Assembly (NCBI GenBank): GCA_029866125.1 | Contig: JARWZZ010000009.1 | Location: forward strand, 28,995 to 92,994 | Source: Limnobacter sp. | Lineage (GTDB): Bacteria > Pseudomonadota > Gammaproteobacteria > Burkholderiales > Burkholderiaceae_B | Reading direction: 5' to 3' | DNA: 64,000 nucleotides | Shown here: in pieces, positions 8,780 through 18,747 of the stretch | Position numbering within the stretch: position 1 is the stretch's first letter | How the letters are laid out: each line of letters starts with the position of its first letter | The notes under the pieces: generated by a model | Database searches by the model: none | Told to the model about the DNA's origin: nothing | What the model saw: only the letters and a program-made list of their open reading frames with translations | Program-made: the position numbers and the translations under genes

Positions 8780-9424
8780 ATGCTTCAATACCTAACCATA
8801 CCCGTTACCCAATTCGCTCAAAACTGCTCCATTGTTTGGTGCGACGAAACCCGAAAAGCAGCTGTCATTGACCCGGGTGGGGACTTGGACAAATTGCTTG
8901 CTGCGGTGAAGGCAGAAAACTTGGAATTGGAACAAATCTGGCTAACCCATGCACACATTGACCATGCTGGAGGCACGGCGGAATTGGCATCCCGTTTGGG
9001 CTTGCCTATTGTTGGCCCGCATGAGGGCGATCAGTTTTGGATTGATCGTTTGGCGGATCAAAGCCGAATGTTTAACTTCCCGCCGTCTAAACCATTTACC
9101 CCCAACCGTTGGCTGAACGATGGCGACACCGTTCAAATTGGGCTATGTACCTTGAATGTACGGCACTGCCCCGGCCACACTCCAGGCCATGTGGTATTCC
9201 ACTCGCCACAAGCCCAACGTGCATTTGTGGGCGATGTGCTGTTTGCGGGCAGCATAGGCCGGACCGATTTTCCGGGTGGCGATTTTGACACCTTGATTGA
9301 CAGCATCAAAGAGCGCCTGTGGCCCATGGGCAATGACACGGTGTTTATACCGGGCCACGGCCCAGAGGGTAGTTTCGGCGAGGAACGCAAACGCAATCCC
9401 TATGTCAGGGATTTGCAGTTTTAA
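8780..9424 (+). CDS. MBL-fold hydrolase (glyoxalase II-like, YcbL type)
   Basis: A 214-residue metallo-beta-lactamase fold hydrolase of the short glyoxalase II-like group. The metal site is complete: THAHIDHAGG, HCPGHTPGH, the bridging Asp in FVGDVLFAG and the final His in PGHGPEG. It lacks the C-terminal substrate domain of full glyoxalase II (about 255 residues), as YcbL does. A thioester substrate such as S-lactoylglutathione is likely but unproven. It lies 68 bases downstream of psd on the same strand and converges with ugd. Confidence 0.82.
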   Translation: MLQYLTIPVTQFAQNCSIVWCDETRKAAVIDPGGDLDKLLAAVKAENLELEQIWLTHAHIDHAGGTAELASRLGLPIVGPHEGDQFWIDRLADQSRMFNFPPSKPFTPNRWLNDGDTVQIGLCTLNVRHCPGHTPGHVVFHSPQAQRAFVGDVLFAGSIGRTDFPGGDFDTLIDSIKERLWPMGNDTVFIPGHGPEGSFGEERKRNPYVRDLQF

Positions 9425-9425
9425 C

Positions 9426-10766
9426 TCATTGGGCCGATTCAGTGAGTCTGCCCACGCAATAGTAGGTAATTCCCTCCCGGCGCATTTTTTCAGGTTCAAA
9501 CAGGTTGCGCCCGTCAAACAGCACGGGGGTTTTTAACTTGTTTAGAATCAAGTCGAAATCTGGCGCATGGAAGGCTTTCCATTCGGTACAAATAATCAAG
9601 GCATCTGCATCGCGCAAGGCAGTTTCTTTGGTGCCGCAAAGCACCAAGTCTTCACGGTGACCATATAAGCGCTGGGCCTCTTCCATGGCCTGTGGGTCGT
9701 AGGCTTGAACAATTGCACCGGCTTCCCACAAGGCTTCCATCAGCACCCGGCTGGGTGCTTCGCGCATGTCGTCGGTGTTGGGTTTGAAGCTCAGGCCCCA
9801 CAAAGCAAAAGTGCGGCCTTTCAGTTTACCATCAAAATATGCGCTGATTTTGTCCAGCATGAATCGCTTTTGCTCTTGATTGCGCTGAGTAATGGCTTTG
9901 AGCACTTTGGCATCCAGCCCGCAGGATTCTGCAATCTGAATCAAGGCTTGTACATCCTTGGGAAAGCAAGACCCACCGTAACCAATGCCTGGGTAAATAA
10001 AGTCGTAGCCAATGCGTTGGTCGCTGCCGATGCCTTTGCGCACGGCTTCAATGTCTGCACCCAGCTTTTCTGCCAGGTTGGCCATCTCGTTCATGAAACT
10101 GATTTTGGTGGCCAACATGCTGTTGGCGGCGTACTTGGTCAGCTCAGCACTGCGCACGTCCATCACAATCATTTTTTCGTGATTGCGGTTGCTGAACGCA
10201 TACAAATCACGTAGCACTTCCAATGTGTGCGCATTGCGTGTGCCCACAATGATGCGGTCGGGCTTGCTTGCGTCGGCCACAGCGGAACCTTGCTTGAGAA
10301 ACTCAGGGTTGCTGGCCACATCAAAGGTCAAATCGCGGCGATTGCGCTCAAACAGGATTTGCTCCATGCGATGGGCCACTTGCTCGTTGGTGCCCACTGG
10401 CACGGTTGAGCGGCAAATCACGATTTGATGCTGTTCCATCAAATTGGCAATGGTGGAGGCTACATCCAGTACATAACGCAAATCGGCGGACCCATCCGTG
10501 CAAGAGGGGGTACCCACAGCAATGAATTGCAAGTTGGAGAAGGCAACCCCTTCTGCCGCGTCGGTGGTAAATATCAAGCGGCCTTCGGCCAAATTGTCGC
10601 GCACCAAGGGTTCAAGCCCAGGCTCATAGAATGGAACTTGGCCTTGCTTGAGGCGAGCAATTTTTTCTTCATTGGTGTCCACACAACACACTTGATGGCC
10701 TGCAGTCGCCAACACGGCGGCATGCACCAAACCCACATAACCGATTCCGAATACTGTGACTTTCAT
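9426..10766 (-). CDS. ugd: UDP-glucose 6-dehydrogenase
   Basis: Oxidises UDP-glucose twice with NAD to UDP-glucuronate, a precursor of acidic polysaccharides, glycolipids and modified lipid A. It has 446 residues, normal for the family. The Rossmann start GIGYVGLVHA and the catalytic Cys in GYGGSCFPKD are present, as is the C-terminal UDP-binding SFKPNTDDMREAPS segment. Its start overlaps the glycosyltransferase stop by four bases, so the three-gene set phosphoesterase-glycosyltransferase-ugd is probably one operon making a uronic-acid-containing envelope glycan or glycolipid. Confidence 0.93.
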   Translation of the reverse strand: MKVTVFGIGYVGLVHAAVLATAGHQVCCVDTNEEKIARLKQGQVPFYEPGLEPLVRDNLAEGRLIFTTDAAEGVAFSNLQFIAVGTPSCTDGSADLRYVLDVASTIANLMEQHQIVICRSTVPVGTNEQVAHRMEQILFERNRRDLTFDVASNPEFLKQGSAVADASKPDRIIVGTRNAHTLEVLRDLYAFSNRNHEKMIVMDVRSAELTKYAANSMLATKISFMNEMANLAEKLGADIEAVRKGIGSDQRIGYDFIYPGIGYGGSCFPKDVQALIQIAESCGLDAKVLKAITQRNQEQKRFMLDKISAYFDGKLKGRTFALWGLSFKPNTDDMREAPSRVLMEALWEAGAIVQAYDPQAMEEAQRLYGHREDLVLCGTKETALRDADALIICTEWKAFHAPDFDLILNKLKTPVLFDGRNLFEPEKMRREGITYYCVGRLTESAQ

Positions 10767-11929
10767 GAGCTGGCTTTTTGTATTGTTGATGTTTTGTTGG
10801 TCAATGCTTGGGGTGCTGTTGGATATACAGCTGCATGCACACGAATAATCCGAGTGTGATCAATCGGCTTGAGGTTATTGAAAAATTGCTGGCTGGCGGC
10901 AGGCCAAGAATACCGCTCGGCATGCTGACGCGCCTTTTCTTTGGGAATGTCCAAAGCCTGTATGCAAGCAATGTACAAATCTTCATCTAGAACGCCTGCG
11001 CCACTGTCACCCACCACATCCAAAGGGCCAGTAACCGGGTAAGCGGCAACGGGCAACCCGCAGGCCATGGCTTCAAGCAGCACCAAACCAAAAGTGTCGG
11101 TCAGGCTTGGAAAAACGAATACATCGGCCTGTTGGTAGGCATGGGCCAAAGTGTCTTGATCCAGCATGCCCAACCACTTCACGTCGGGGTATTTGGCTTC
11201 CAACTTGGCGCGCTGGGGGCCATCGCCTGCAACCCACTTTTCGCCTGGAAGGTCCAGCTTCAGGAATGCTTCAATGTTTTTTTCCACAGCCACACGCCCG
11301 GCAAACAAAAACACGGGGCGCTTGGCGGGTTGCCACCAGTCGGAAGCAAATTGCTCCAGTCGCTTGTGGGTGGAAACCCCAAGTAAGCCTTGAGTTTCAT
11401 GTGTCTTCGAATCACCCGCTGGCAAGCTAAAGCGTGCCAAGTCCACACCCCTGCTCCATCGCTTGATGTTTCGAAAACCATACTGGCTTAGCGTATTTTC
11501 CACTGAAGGTGTTGCCACCATGACTGATTCACTAGGCTTATGGAAGTGGCGCACAATCGCGTAGGTAAACCACAAGGGGATTCCAAACCGGGCCTTCACA
11601 TATTCTGGAAACTTGGTGTGGTACGCCGTGGTAAATGGCCGGTTACTTTGAAGCGCGTAGGTGCGTGCAGCCCAACCCAGCGGGCCTTCAGTGGCAATGT
11701 GCAAGCAATCGGGATTGAACTGCTCAATCAATGATTGCATTTTGGCACTTGGCCGCCATGCCAATTGAATTTCAGGGTAAGTCGGACAAGGAAAGGTTTT
11801 GAATTGGTCAGGAGTTACCATAGACACTTCATGACCCAGGCTCATCAATTGAGCTTTGGTGTTCATTAAGGTTCTGACTACGCCATTGACTTGAGGGGCC
11901 CAAGCATCGGTCACGATCATGATTCTCAT
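10763..11929 (-). CDS. GT4-family glycosyltransferase (MgtA-like)
   Basis: A GT-B glycosyltransferase of 388 residues. The N-terminal acceptor domain starts VTDAWAPQVNGVVRT, and the C-terminal donor domain has the PSLTDTFGLVLLEAMACG motif with the EX7E-type glutamates. Close relatives transfer mannose or hexuronate to diacylglycerol or lipid carriers. Sitting between a UDP-sugar dehydrogenase and an LpxH-like phosphatase with four-base overlaps on both sides, it may use UDP-glucuronate; the donor is inferred from neighbours only. Confidence 0.85.
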   Translation of the reverse strand: MRIMIVTDAWAPQVNGVVRTLMNTKAQLMSLGHEVSMVTPDQFKTFPCPTYPEIQLAWRPSAKMQSLIEQFNPDCLHIATEGPLGWAARTYALQSNRPFTTAYHTKFPEYVKARFGIPLWFTYAIVRHFHKPSESVMVATPSVENTLSQYGFRNIKRWSRGVDLARFSLPAGDSKTHETQGLLGVSTHKRLEQFASDWWQPAKRPVFLFAGRVAVEKNIEAFLKLDLPGEKWVAGDGPQRAKLEAKYPDVKWLGMLDQDTLAHAYQQADVFVFPSLTDTFGLVLLEAMACGLPVAAYPVTGPLDVVGDSGAGVLDEDLYIACIQALDIPKEKARQHAERYSWPAASQQFFNNLKPIDHTRIIRVHAAVYPTAPQALTNKTSTIQKASS

Positions 11930-12762
11930 GGTGTTACTCCTTCAGGTATTGCAGCCACTGAGGCCTGGTGTTTGACTTTCATTACCGGGGCGGCTTGGTG
12001 CCAATGCACAATCTGCAATTCACCTTCCACGGTTTCGACCAAGGCAGTGAGGCTTTCCACCCAATCCCCGTCGTTGCAGTACAGCACACCATCCACATCC
12101 TTGATTTCAGCATGGTGGATGTGGCCACACACCACACCGTTGAAGCCGCGATCCCTTGCAACCTTCACCAACTGTTCTTCAAAATCCAGTATGAAATTGA
12201 CTGCGTTTTTGACTTTGAACTTGAGGTACTGAGACAGCGACCAGTAGGGGTAGCCCAGCTTGATGCGAATTTTGTTGTAAACCCTGTTTAGGGCCAAGGC
12301 CCAGTTGTAGAGGGTGTCCCCAAGGAATGCGAGCCATTTGGCGTAGCGGATGACGTTGTCATATTCGTCGCCGTGAACCACCAACAAACGCCTGCCGTCT
12401 TTGAGGGTGTGCACCGCTTCCTTCACAATCGGTATGCCACCAAAAAACAGGCCGTCAAACTGGCGGGCCTGTTCATCGTGATTACCGGGGATGTAAATCA
12501 CTTTGTGCCCCTTACGAGCGAATCGCAGTACCTTTTGCACCACATCATTGTGGGCTTGGGGCCAGTACCAGGTTTTTCTGAGTTGCCAACCATCAATAAT
12601 GTCGCCGACCAAATAAAGCGTATCGGATTCGTTGTGTTTCAGAAAACTCAGCAGGCTTGCCGCCTGGCAACCGGGTGTGCCCAAGTGGGTGTCGGAAATC
12701 CAGATGGCCCGGTAGTGCTTGCGGTCTTCTTTGTTTTGGAGATCATCGAGTTCGTGGCTCAT
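11926..12762 (-). CDS. UDP-2,3-diacylglucosamine diphosphatase-like metallophosphoesterase
   Basis: Calcineurin-like phosphoesterase. The dimetal motifs are SDTHLG, GDIIDGW, GNHDEQ, HGDEYD and CGHIHHAEI, in the LpxH/YbbF-type order. It is about 278 residues from the ATG at 12762, chosen because GGAG lies eight bases upstream; the ATG nine codons earlier has no ribosome site. It is the first gene of the overlapping operon with the glycosyltransferase and ugd. True LpxH acts in lipid A synthesis, but this longer relative is commonly found with glycosyltransferases and may act on another lipid pyrophosphate. Confidence 0.82.
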   Translation of the reverse strand: MSHELDDLQNKEDRKHYRAIWISDTHLGTPGCQAASLLSFLKHNESDTLYLVGDIIDGWQLRKTWYWPQAHNDVVQKVLRFARKGHKVIYIPGNHDEQARQFDGLFFGGIPIVKEAVHTLKDGRRLLVVHGDEYDNVIRYAKWLAFLGDTLYNWALALNRVYNKIRIKLGYPYWSLSQYLKFKVKNAVNFILDFEEQLVKVARDRGFNGVVCGHIHHAEIKDVDGVLYCNDGDWVESLTALVETVEGELQIVHWHQAAPVMKVKHQASVAAIPEGVTP

Positions 12763-12898
12763 GCCCTGCTCCGTGTTTTTATAGTTCATGGAAGCATTTG
12801 AACTGGGCTGCTTTACGACTTGATGATGTTTTGATGACGGGAATATGACACCCCTTGAGAGCCAAGGGGCATGAGGTTTGCAGAATATGAGAGATGAA

Positions 12899-13507
12899 TC
12901 AGAAGTGTTGTTTTCCGTGCTCGGGGTCGATAATTTGGCCCTTGAGCAGGTGAATTGGCGAGGACCAATACAGCTTGATGTCGTGCAAGGGGTCGGTGAT
13001 GATTTTGATCAACCAAACCACGCCTGTTTCCAGCGATTGGGTCACAGTAAGCTGAGCCACGCGGAACAATGCACCCGCCACACCCAACCAAAACCACAGC
13101 CAACCGACGTTGATGGCATAACCAATCAAATCATGATGGGGCTGCAGGTAATTAAGGAATGTGGGGTCGATCAATAGCATGACCGGCATGGAGGCCCAGA
13201 TGGACAGAAGTACCACTTTACGTTTGAGGTTGTAGCCTACTTTCACAGCTTCTTTGAATTCGAAGCTGGCATCGTTGATGTGATCATAGCCTTTGGGTTC
13301 GAAAAAGAAGTGACCCACCTGCCGTGTGGTCATGGACACGCCCCATGCCACCAGCGCTGCAACCGCAGGGTGAATAAACAGCAACACATACGAAATCAGA
13401 AAACTGATGGCGCTGATGAGGTGCAAGGTTTGATTGATGCGGCTGTGATGGTAATAGCGATGGTCGTCCCAACGTTGTATTTTAAGAGTTTGGAAAGCTC
13501 CGGCCAC
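12899..13507 (-). CDS. multi-pass membrane protein of unknown function
   Basis: A 202-residue protein with four likely membrane segments (about 25-60, 98-118, 128-155). It is rich in His and aromatic residues at the membrane edge (WDDHRYYHHSRINQ, RQVGHFFFEP). The HFFFEP stretch and the histidines loosely recall the Mpo1/DUF962 group of membrane lipid dioxygenases, but I would not assign it. It starts at GTG 13507 with GGGG eight bases ahead. It lies upstream of, and in the same direction as, the envelope glycan operon, separated by 136 bases. Confidence 0.55.
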   Translation of the reverse strand: MAGAFQTLKIQRWDDHRYYHHSRINQTLHLISAISFLISYVLLFIHPAVAALVAWGVSMTTRQVGHFFFEPKGYDHINDASFEFKEAVKVGYNLKRKVVLLSIWASMPVMLLIDPTFLNYLQPHHDLIGYAINVGWLWFWLGVAGALFRVAQLTVTQSLETGVVWLIKIITDPLHDIKLYWSSPIHLLKGQIIDPEHGKQHF

Positions 13508-13612
13508 AATGTTTCCCCTGTGAATGTTGACCTGTAAACCGGCTAGCTTGCCAAAGCAGTGTGACGAATGCGTGAATGTTCTCAGTTGCTGGAAAACGAA
13601 GGTTCAAAACCT

Positions 13613-13641
13613 TTGTCATAAAAACATCAAGAAATTGAAAT
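13613..13641 (+). promoter_or_regulatory. possible sigma70 promoter of the 58-residue gene
   Basis: TTGTCA (13613-13618) and TGAAAT (13636-13641) are separated by 17 bases, about 65 bases upstream of the small gene. The -10 matches only four of six positions, so this is tentative. Confidence 0.3.
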
Positions 13642-13704
13642 AATCGATCAGGTACACATCTGGTATTATTCGGAAACTTAATTTTTGCTATCGGAAGTAA
13701 TGCC

Positions 13705-13881
13705 ATGAAAGACAAACCGGACACACCCAAGCTGAAGAAAATTGTTGAGGACTTGGAAGCGCTGATTGAATCTGAAAAGTTTCATGGGCTTGAGATTGAG
13801 CTGAAGGACTTGAACGAAGCTTTGACCTTGATTAAATCTGTACGTAGACGAATCAAGGCCAAAGAAAAGCATCCTAAATAA
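13705..13881 (+). CDS. small lysine-rich helical protein, 58 residues
   Basis: A short gene with ATG at 13705 and a good GGAAG ribosome site seven bases ahead, ending TAA at 13879-13881. The product is highly charged with a regular heptad-like pattern (IVEDLEALIES, LEIELKDLNEALTLIKSV) and a basic tail (RRRIKAKEKHPK). This suggests a short coiled coil that could bind nucleic acid or a partner protein. No family recognised. It is convergent with hupE, 11 bases away. Confidence 0.55.
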   Translation: MKDKPDTPKLKKIVEDLEALIESEKFHGLEIELKDLNEALTLIKSVRRRIKAKEKHPK

Positions 13882-13892
13882 CTGAACCGCTT

Positions 13893-14411
13893 TTAGGCAA
13901 ACAGGTAGGCACCGACCAACGCCAACACCGCGCCAGCCTTGCTTTCGGGTTGACGGGTTTTGAATCCAAGCAGAACGTCTTGCAACTTGGCTCCTAAAGC
14001 CTGCAACAATGCTGAAGTCAGCACCATACCCAACAAATAGAAAGCGGGCTGCGCGGCGTGCGGCATTTCAAGCCCGTGTGCCAAACCGTGGTACATCGCA
14101 AAACCAAGTACAAGCGGCGCCTTGATAACATTTGGAATTTTGGCGTTTTGCATCAACACCGCACCCAGAATAATCAAAGACAAGGTGATGCCGGTTTCCA
14201 TTTCTGGCAGACCAGCGCCGTGTAGGCCTAATATTGCAGCAAGCAACATCATCGGCACAAACAACAGGCTTGCGTATTTCATGGTGTTGGAAGAATTTTT
14301 GTACAACATGCCCATGCCGAGCAAGGCCAACAGGTGATCCAAACCCAGTAGGGGGTGCAGCGCGCCAGCTTGTAAGCTTGCTAGGGATGTCATAAGTTGA
14401 GTTGTGTCCAT
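13893..14411 (-). CDS. ureJ: HupE/UreJ nickel transporter
   Basis: A 172-residue integral membrane protein with about six segments and the HupE/UreJ hallmarks HPLLGLDHLLALLGMG and AMYHGLAHGLEMP. The histidines are thought to carry nickel through the membrane. It is the last gene of the urease operon, 14 bases after ureG, so it probably supplies Ni to UreEFG. It is shorter at the N-terminus than HupE proteins that carry a cleaved signal peptide, as is usual for UreJ. Confidence 0.85.
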   Translation of the reverse strand: MDTTQLMTSLASLQAGALHPLLGLDHLLALLGMGMLYKNSSNTMKYASLLFVPMMLLAAILGLHGAGLPEMETGITLSLIILGAVLMQNAKIPNVIKAPLVLGFAMYHGLAHGLEMPHAAQPAFYLLGMVLTSALLQALGAKLQDVLLGFKTRQPESKAGAVLALVGAYLFA

Positions 14412-14425
14412 TGTGATTCTCCTAC

Positions 14426-15076
14426 TTAAACCACAGCCACTGCGGGCGGTAATTCTTTGGCCTCCAACATGCCTTCTTTGACGATGAATGCAATGATGTC
14501 GTCCAACCCTTTTGCAACTTTCAAATTGCTGAATACAAAGGGCTTGTTGCCGCGCATTTTCTTGGCGTCTCGGTCCATCACTTCAAGACTTGCGCCGACC
14601 ATGGGTGCAAGGTCGATTTTGTTGATCACCAACAAGTCTGATTTGGTGATACCTGGGCCACCCTTGCGCGGAATTTTGTCGCCTGCGGACACATCTATCA
14701 CATAGATTGTGAGGTCGCTCAACTCGGGGCTGAAGGTGGCACTTAAGTTGTCGCCACCGCTTTCTACAAACACCACATCCAACGCGCCGTGGCGGTTAAT
14801 GAGTTCGTCCACAGCAGCAAGGTTCATGCTGGCGTCTTCGCGAATGGCAGTGTGTGGGCAACCACCGGTTTCTACGCCAATGATGCGGTCTGGGCTAAGG
14901 GCTTCGTGCCGGGTCAAAAACTCAGCGTCTTCTTTGGTGTAAATGTCGTTAGTGACCACGGCAATGTCGTAATGCTCACGCAGGGCAAAGCACAGGGATT
15001 TGGTCAATGCAGTTTTACCAGAGCCCACTGGGCCGCCAATTCCAACACGCAGGGTTTGTTTGTTGATTTGATTCAT
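14426..15076 (-). CDS. ureG: urease accessory GTPase UreG
   Basis: SIMIBI-class GTPase that drives nickel delivery to apourease within the UreDFG complex. The P-loop [11 protein letters not shown] starts at about residue 14. The Cys-Pro-His nickel motif is in [11 protein letters not shown], and the base-specificity NKID motif is in VINKIDLAP. It has 216 residues. It lacks the His-rich N-terminal tail seen in some homologues, that role being taken here by UreE. Its start lies 23 bases after the ureF stop. Confidence 0.95.
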   Translation of the reverse strand: MNQINKQTLRVGIGGPVGSGKTALTKSLCFALREHYDIAVVTNDIYTKEDAEFLTRHEALSPDRIIGVETGGCPHTAIREDASMNLAAVDELINRHGALDVVFVESGGDNLSATFSPELSDLTIYVIDVSAGDKIPRKGGPGITKSDLLVINKIDLAPMVGASLEVMDRDAKKMRGNKPFVFSNLKVAKGLDDIIAFIVKEGMLEAKELPPAVAVV

Positions 15077-15099
15077 GTGGGTCCTCTTGCTTCGGTTGA

Positions 15100-15834
15100 T
15101 CAGGATCTAAAAAGTCGGGAATACTGTGTTTCGTGCAATGCGCTGGCCATGGCCAAACCGGGTAGGCAGGCACCAATTTCGTCCTCTTCAATCAGGGTGG
15201 ATTGATACACCGCTTCCGGAATGTCGGGCTGCAAGGCAGCAATCATGGCTTGTGCGGTGGTTTGCCCCAAAGGCACCAATTTGCTGGCGGCGGCCACTTG
15301 GTTTTCTACCCAGCTCCACAGGTAGCCTAAACAAGCCTCACGCACCGGCACATTCCATTGCAAGCAGGCTTGTGCAAACAAAACCACGAAGCTATATGCA
15401 GCCTGTTGCTTGTAAGTGCTGCTTGAATGAATGGCCTGAGGTATTGGATTTGCGCTGGGCAAAGCCAAAAAAGGGGCAACACCCAGGGTGGGCAATAGGC
15501 GGTGCAAGGCCTCGCCCATGGCGAGATCGGTCATGCGCAATTCTTTGCTTTCGCGGCAGGCCAAAGCCAAATCATTCAGTTCCTGAAGTCGGTCTGGCTG
15601 ACTCATGGCAAGGCGCAGAATGGGCAAATCCACTCGCGCCAATCCCTGAAAAATTTGTAACTGAATCCACTGCTGTACTTGTAGCGGGGTTTTAACCCAA
15701 GCCGCATCAATTGCATATTCCAGCCCATGCGAAAACGAGTAGCCACCCACAGGCAAACTGACGCTGCACAAGTGCATGAGGCGCAGCATGCTGAGGTCAG
15801 AAAGGGTGTTGCGCTGAAGGTCTGGGGCGTTCAT
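15100..15834 (-). CDS. ureF: urease accessory protein UreF
   Basis: All-helical activation factor that bridges UreD and UreG and gates nickel transfer. It has 244 residues with the family opening [20 protein letters not shown] and the C-terminal [19 protein letters not shown]. The ATG directly abuts the ureE stop (TAA-ATG), indicating coupled translation. Confidence 0.93.
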   Translation of the reverse strand: MNAPDLQRNTLSDLSMLRLMHLCSVSLPVGGYSFSHGLEYAIDAAWVKTPLQVQQWIQLQIFQGLARVDLPILRLAMSQPDRLQELNDLALACRESKELRMTDLAMGEALHRLLPTLGVAPFLALPSANPIPQAIHSSSTYKQQAAYSFVVLFAQACLQWNVPVREACLGYLWSWVENQVAAASKLVPLGQTTAQAMIAALQPDIPEAVYQSTLIEEDEIGACLPGLAMASALHETQYSRLFRS

Positions 15835-16323
15835 TTAGGAATGGCTGTGGGGGTGACCATGTGCATGTGAATGTGCATGTGAATGTGCATGACCGCCACC
15901 TGCATACGCGCCGTTCTCTGGAATAAACACCGCTTGCTGGTGTTGCGTCTCAAGGCCAAGGCCAAGCAGCATGTCTTCCAACACATGATCGGGCTTCATG
16001 CGCAGCCACAATTCACCGACTTGCACTTTCACATGGCGGTTACCCAAGTGGTAACAGGCGCGGGCAAAGGTTTGCCAATCCCGGCAGTGGGCCATGCACA
16101 CGTCTTCCAGTGCGCCTTGCACCAACACATGTTGACCATTGGTGGCTTTCAGCAGCTCGCCCACCAACAAAGTTTTTCCACGGTCAAGAAATACACGTAC
16201 TTCTTGGCCTGTCACGCTGGTCAATTTCAATCGGCCACGTTCACGTTGGTCAGAAGTCAGCACCACCACATCATCAATATCCGCTCGGGAATTGGTGCCC
16301 AAACGTTCGTACACTTCCAACAT
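15835..16323 (-). CDS. ureE: urease nickel metallochaperone UreE with His tail
   Basis: Nickel-binding chaperone that donates Ni to UreG. It has 162 residues: an N-terminal peptide-binding domain (DQRERGRLKLTS) and a metal-binding domain (CYHLGNRHVKVQ). The last 19 residues contain nine His alternating with Ala, Ser, Gly and Pro, so it can also store Ni. It lies between ureC (nine bases) and ureF (abutting). Confidence 0.94.
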   Translation of the reverse strand: MLEVYERLGTNSRADIDDVVVLTSDQRERGRLKLTSVTGQEVRVFLDRGKTLLVGELLKATNGQHVLVQGALEDVCMAHCRDWQTFARACYHLGNRHVKVQVGELWLRMKPDHVLEDMLLGLGLETQHQQAVFIPENGAYAGGGHAHSHAHSHAHGHPHSHS

Positions 16324-16332
16324 GGCTCTCTC

Positions 16333-18081
16333 CTAAAACAGGCTGTACAACTGGGCCAAAGGCAGTTTGTCGGCGGGCTCGCAAGTCAACAACTCACCGT
16401 CGGCAATGACTTCATAGGTTTGCGGGTCCACGGTGACCACGGGCAACCAGTCGTTGTGAATCATGCTGCGCTTGCTGATGTTGCGTGTATTTTTGCAAGC
16501 CACCAAGGTGCGCTTCAAACCCAACTTGTCGGGTAACCCAGCATCCAAAGCCGCTTGGCTGGTGAAGGTGACTGAGGTTTTTGCCGCAGCCAAACCCATG
16601 GCACCAAACATGTGGCGGTAATGCACAGGCTGGGGGGTGGGGATGGACGCGTTCGGGTCGCCCATGGGGGCGGCTGCGATCATTCCACCTTTGATAATCA
16701 TGGACGGTTTGACTGCAAAGAACGCAGGCTTCCACAACACCAAATCAGCCAGTTTTCCCACTTCAATTGAACCGACTTCATGCGAAAAACCATGCGTAAT
16801 TGCTGGGTTGATGGTGTATTTGGCAATGTAGCGTTTGGCGCGAAAGTTGTCGCAACCCAAGGCTTGATCTTCAGGCAAAAGGCCGCGCTGCACTTTCATT
16901 TTGTGGGCAGTTTGCCAAGTGCGAATGATGACTTCGCCCACGCGGCCCATGGCCTGCGAGTCTGAAGAAATCATGGAGAATGCGCCCCGGTCGTGGAAAA
17001 TATCCTCGGCGGCAATGGTTTCTTTGCGGATGCGGGAATCTGCAAAAGCCACATCCTCGGGGATATTGCTGTCCAAGTGGTGGCACACCATCAGCATGTC
17101 CAAATGTTCATCCACCGTGTTGACGGTGTAGGGCCGTGTGGGGTTGGTGGATGACGGCAGCACATTCAAACGGCTGCAGGCTTTAATGATATCGGGCGCA
17201 TGGCCACCGCCTGCCCCTTCGGTGTGGTAGGTGTGAATCACACGGCCTTGAAACGCGTTCAGAGTGTCATCCACAAAACCGCTTTCATTCAGTGTGTCGG
17301 TGTGAATTGCCACTTGCACATCGTATTTTTCTGCGACTGACAAACAGGTGTGAATGGATGCAGGCGTGGTGCCCCAATCCTCATGCAGTTTGAGCCCGCA
17401 AGCACCCGCCTCCAGTTGTTCTTCAAGTGCAGCGGGTAAACTGGCATTGCCCTTGCCCAAAAAACCCAAGTTCATGGGCACTGCATCTGTGGCTTGCAAC
17501 ATTTTAGCCAAGTACCACGGGCCGGGTGTGCAGGTGGTGGCGTTGGTGCCTGTGGCTGGGCCGGTGCCACCGCCAATCATGGTGGTGACACCACTCATCA
17601 AAGCTTCTTCCATTTGCTGCGGGCAAATGAAATGGATGTGTGCATCAATACCGCCTGCAGTCAAAATACTGCCTTCACCTGCAATTATTTCAGTGCCGGG
17701 GCCGATGATGAGCGTGACGCCATCTTGCGTATCTGGGTTGCCTGCTTTGCCAATGCCTGCAATGCGCCCTTGCTTCACACCCACATCGGCTTTGACAATG
17801 CCCCAGTGGTCGATGATGAGTGCATTGGTAATCACCAAATCCATGGCTGTGGGGGCATCCGGGTTTGTAGGGTCAGGGTTGTTACACACTTGGCTTTGGC
17901 CCATGCCATCGCGGATGACCTTTCCACCACCAAACTTCACCTCATCGCCATAGGTGGTGAAATCTTTTTCCACTTGCACCCACAATTCAGTGTCGCCCAA
18001 GCGCACCCGGTCGCCCACGGTGGGGCCAAACATTTGGGCGTAGCTGACCCGGTCGACACGGGTTTGGTCACTGGTGCTCAT
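16333..18081 (-). CDS. ureC: urease alpha subunit
   Basis: Catalytic subunit hydrolysing urea to ammonia and carbamate. Visible elements are the dinuclear Ni ligands in [12 protein letters not shown], the carbamylated Lys in [10 protein letters not shown], the downstream His sites ([27 protein letters not shown]) and the flap with MVCHHLD. Asp in [12 protein letters not shown] completes the site. At 582 residues it is slightly longer than the usual 567-570 through a short N-terminal extension. It overlaps ureB by four bases. Confidence 0.97.
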   Translation of the reverse strand: MSTSDQTRVDRVSYAQMFGPTVGDRVRLGDTELWVQVEKDFTTYGDEVKFGGGKVIRDGMGQSQVCNNPDPTNPDAPTAMDLVITNALIIDHWGIVKADVGVKQGRIAGIGKAGNPDTQDGVTLIIGPGTEIIAGEGSILTAGGIDAHIHFICPQQMEEALMSGVTTMIGGGTGPATGTNATTCTPGPWYLAKMLQATDAVPMNLGFLGKGNASLPAALEEQLEAGACGLKLHEDWGTTPASIHTCLSVAEKYDVQVAIHTDTLNESGFVDDTLNAFQGRVIHTYHTEGAGGGHAPDIIKACSRLNVLPSSTNPTRPYTVNTVDEHLDMLMVCHHLDSNIPEDVAFADSRIRKETIAAEDIFHDRGAFSMISSDSQAMGRVGEVIIRTWQTAHKMKVQRGLLPEDQALGCDNFRAKRYIAKYTINPAITHGFSHEVGSIEVGKLADLVLWKPAFFAVKPSMIIKGGMIAAAPMGDPNASIPTPQPVHYRHMFGAMGLAAAKTSVTFTSQAALDAGLPDKLGLKRTLVACKNTRNISKRSMIHNDWLPVVTVDPQTYEVIADGELLTCEPADKLPLAQLYSLF

Positions 18082-18401
18082 GGTTGGCCCCCATCCAATT
18101 GGCCCATCACTTCACCGCGAAAGCCGTACACTTCACGCTTGCCTGCGTATTCGACCAAAACCACTTCCCTACCCTGCCCTGGCTCAAAGCGCACTGCTGT
18201 GCCTGCAATGATGTTCAGCCGGAAACCACGTGCCATGGCCCTGTCAAAGCTCAAGGCTGGATTAACCTCAAAAAAGTGGTAATGCGAGCCCACCTGAATA
18301 GGCCTATCACCGGTATTTTCAACACGTAGCCGCACCGTCTTACGACCTTCGTTTAAGGTCAAATCGCCCGTGTTTGCAACCCGAATTTCGCCAGGAATCA
18401 T
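18078..18401 (-). CDS. ureB: urease beta subunit
   Basis: Structural subunit of the (UreABC)3 enzyme. It has 107 residues with the family start [14 protein letters not shown] and the conserved [14 protein letters not shown] and GTAVRFEPG segments. It is a separate gene as in most proteobacteria (not fused to UreA), 12 bases after ureA and overlapping ureC. Confidence 0.96.
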   Translation of the reverse strand: MIPGEIRVANTGDLTLNEGRKTVRLRVENTGDRPIQVGSHYHFFEVNPALSFDRAMARGFRLNIIAGTAVRFEPGQGREVVLVEYAGKREVYGFRGEVMGQLDGGQP

Positions 18402-18413
18402 GGCTTGTTGCCC

Positions 18414-18716
18414 TTACACAATGGGTTGATGAACAGTAACCAGTTTGGTACCGTCCGGGAATGTGGCTTCCACCTGCACCTCAGCAATCAGCTCGGGCAC
18501 GCCCGGCATGACTTGGTCTGCAGTCAATACTGTGCGGCCGTGGCTCATCAATTCCGCCACGGTGCGCCCATCACGCGCGCCTTCCATAATTTCCATGGAA
18601 ATGTAGGCCATGGCTTCGGGGTAATTCAATTTCAAGCCCCGATTAAGCCTACGCTCGGCCAGCAAGGCCGCGGTGAATATCAGCAGTTTGTCTTTTTCTC
18701 TAGGCATCAATTCCAC
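18414..18716 (-). CDS. ureA: urease gamma subunit
   Basis: Smallest structural subunit, 100 residues, full length. It begins [20 protein letters not shown], matching the family start, which supports the GTG start at 18716 with GGAGA upstream. Conserved [19 protein letters not shown] and the C-terminal [14 protein letters not shown] are present. Confidence 0.96.
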   Translation of the reverse strand: MELMPREKDKLLIFTAALLAERRLNRGLKLNYPEAMAYISMEIMEGARDGRTVAELMSHGRTVLTADQVMPGVPELIAEVQVEATFPDGTKLVTVHQPIV

Positions 18717-18747
18717 GAGACTCTCCTCTTCTTATGCATGTTGTTGC

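Noticed and set aside
15841..15895. Short repeats of ATGTGCATGTGA type on the plus strand
   Set aside because: They are simply the His-rich tail codons of ureE read from the other strand.
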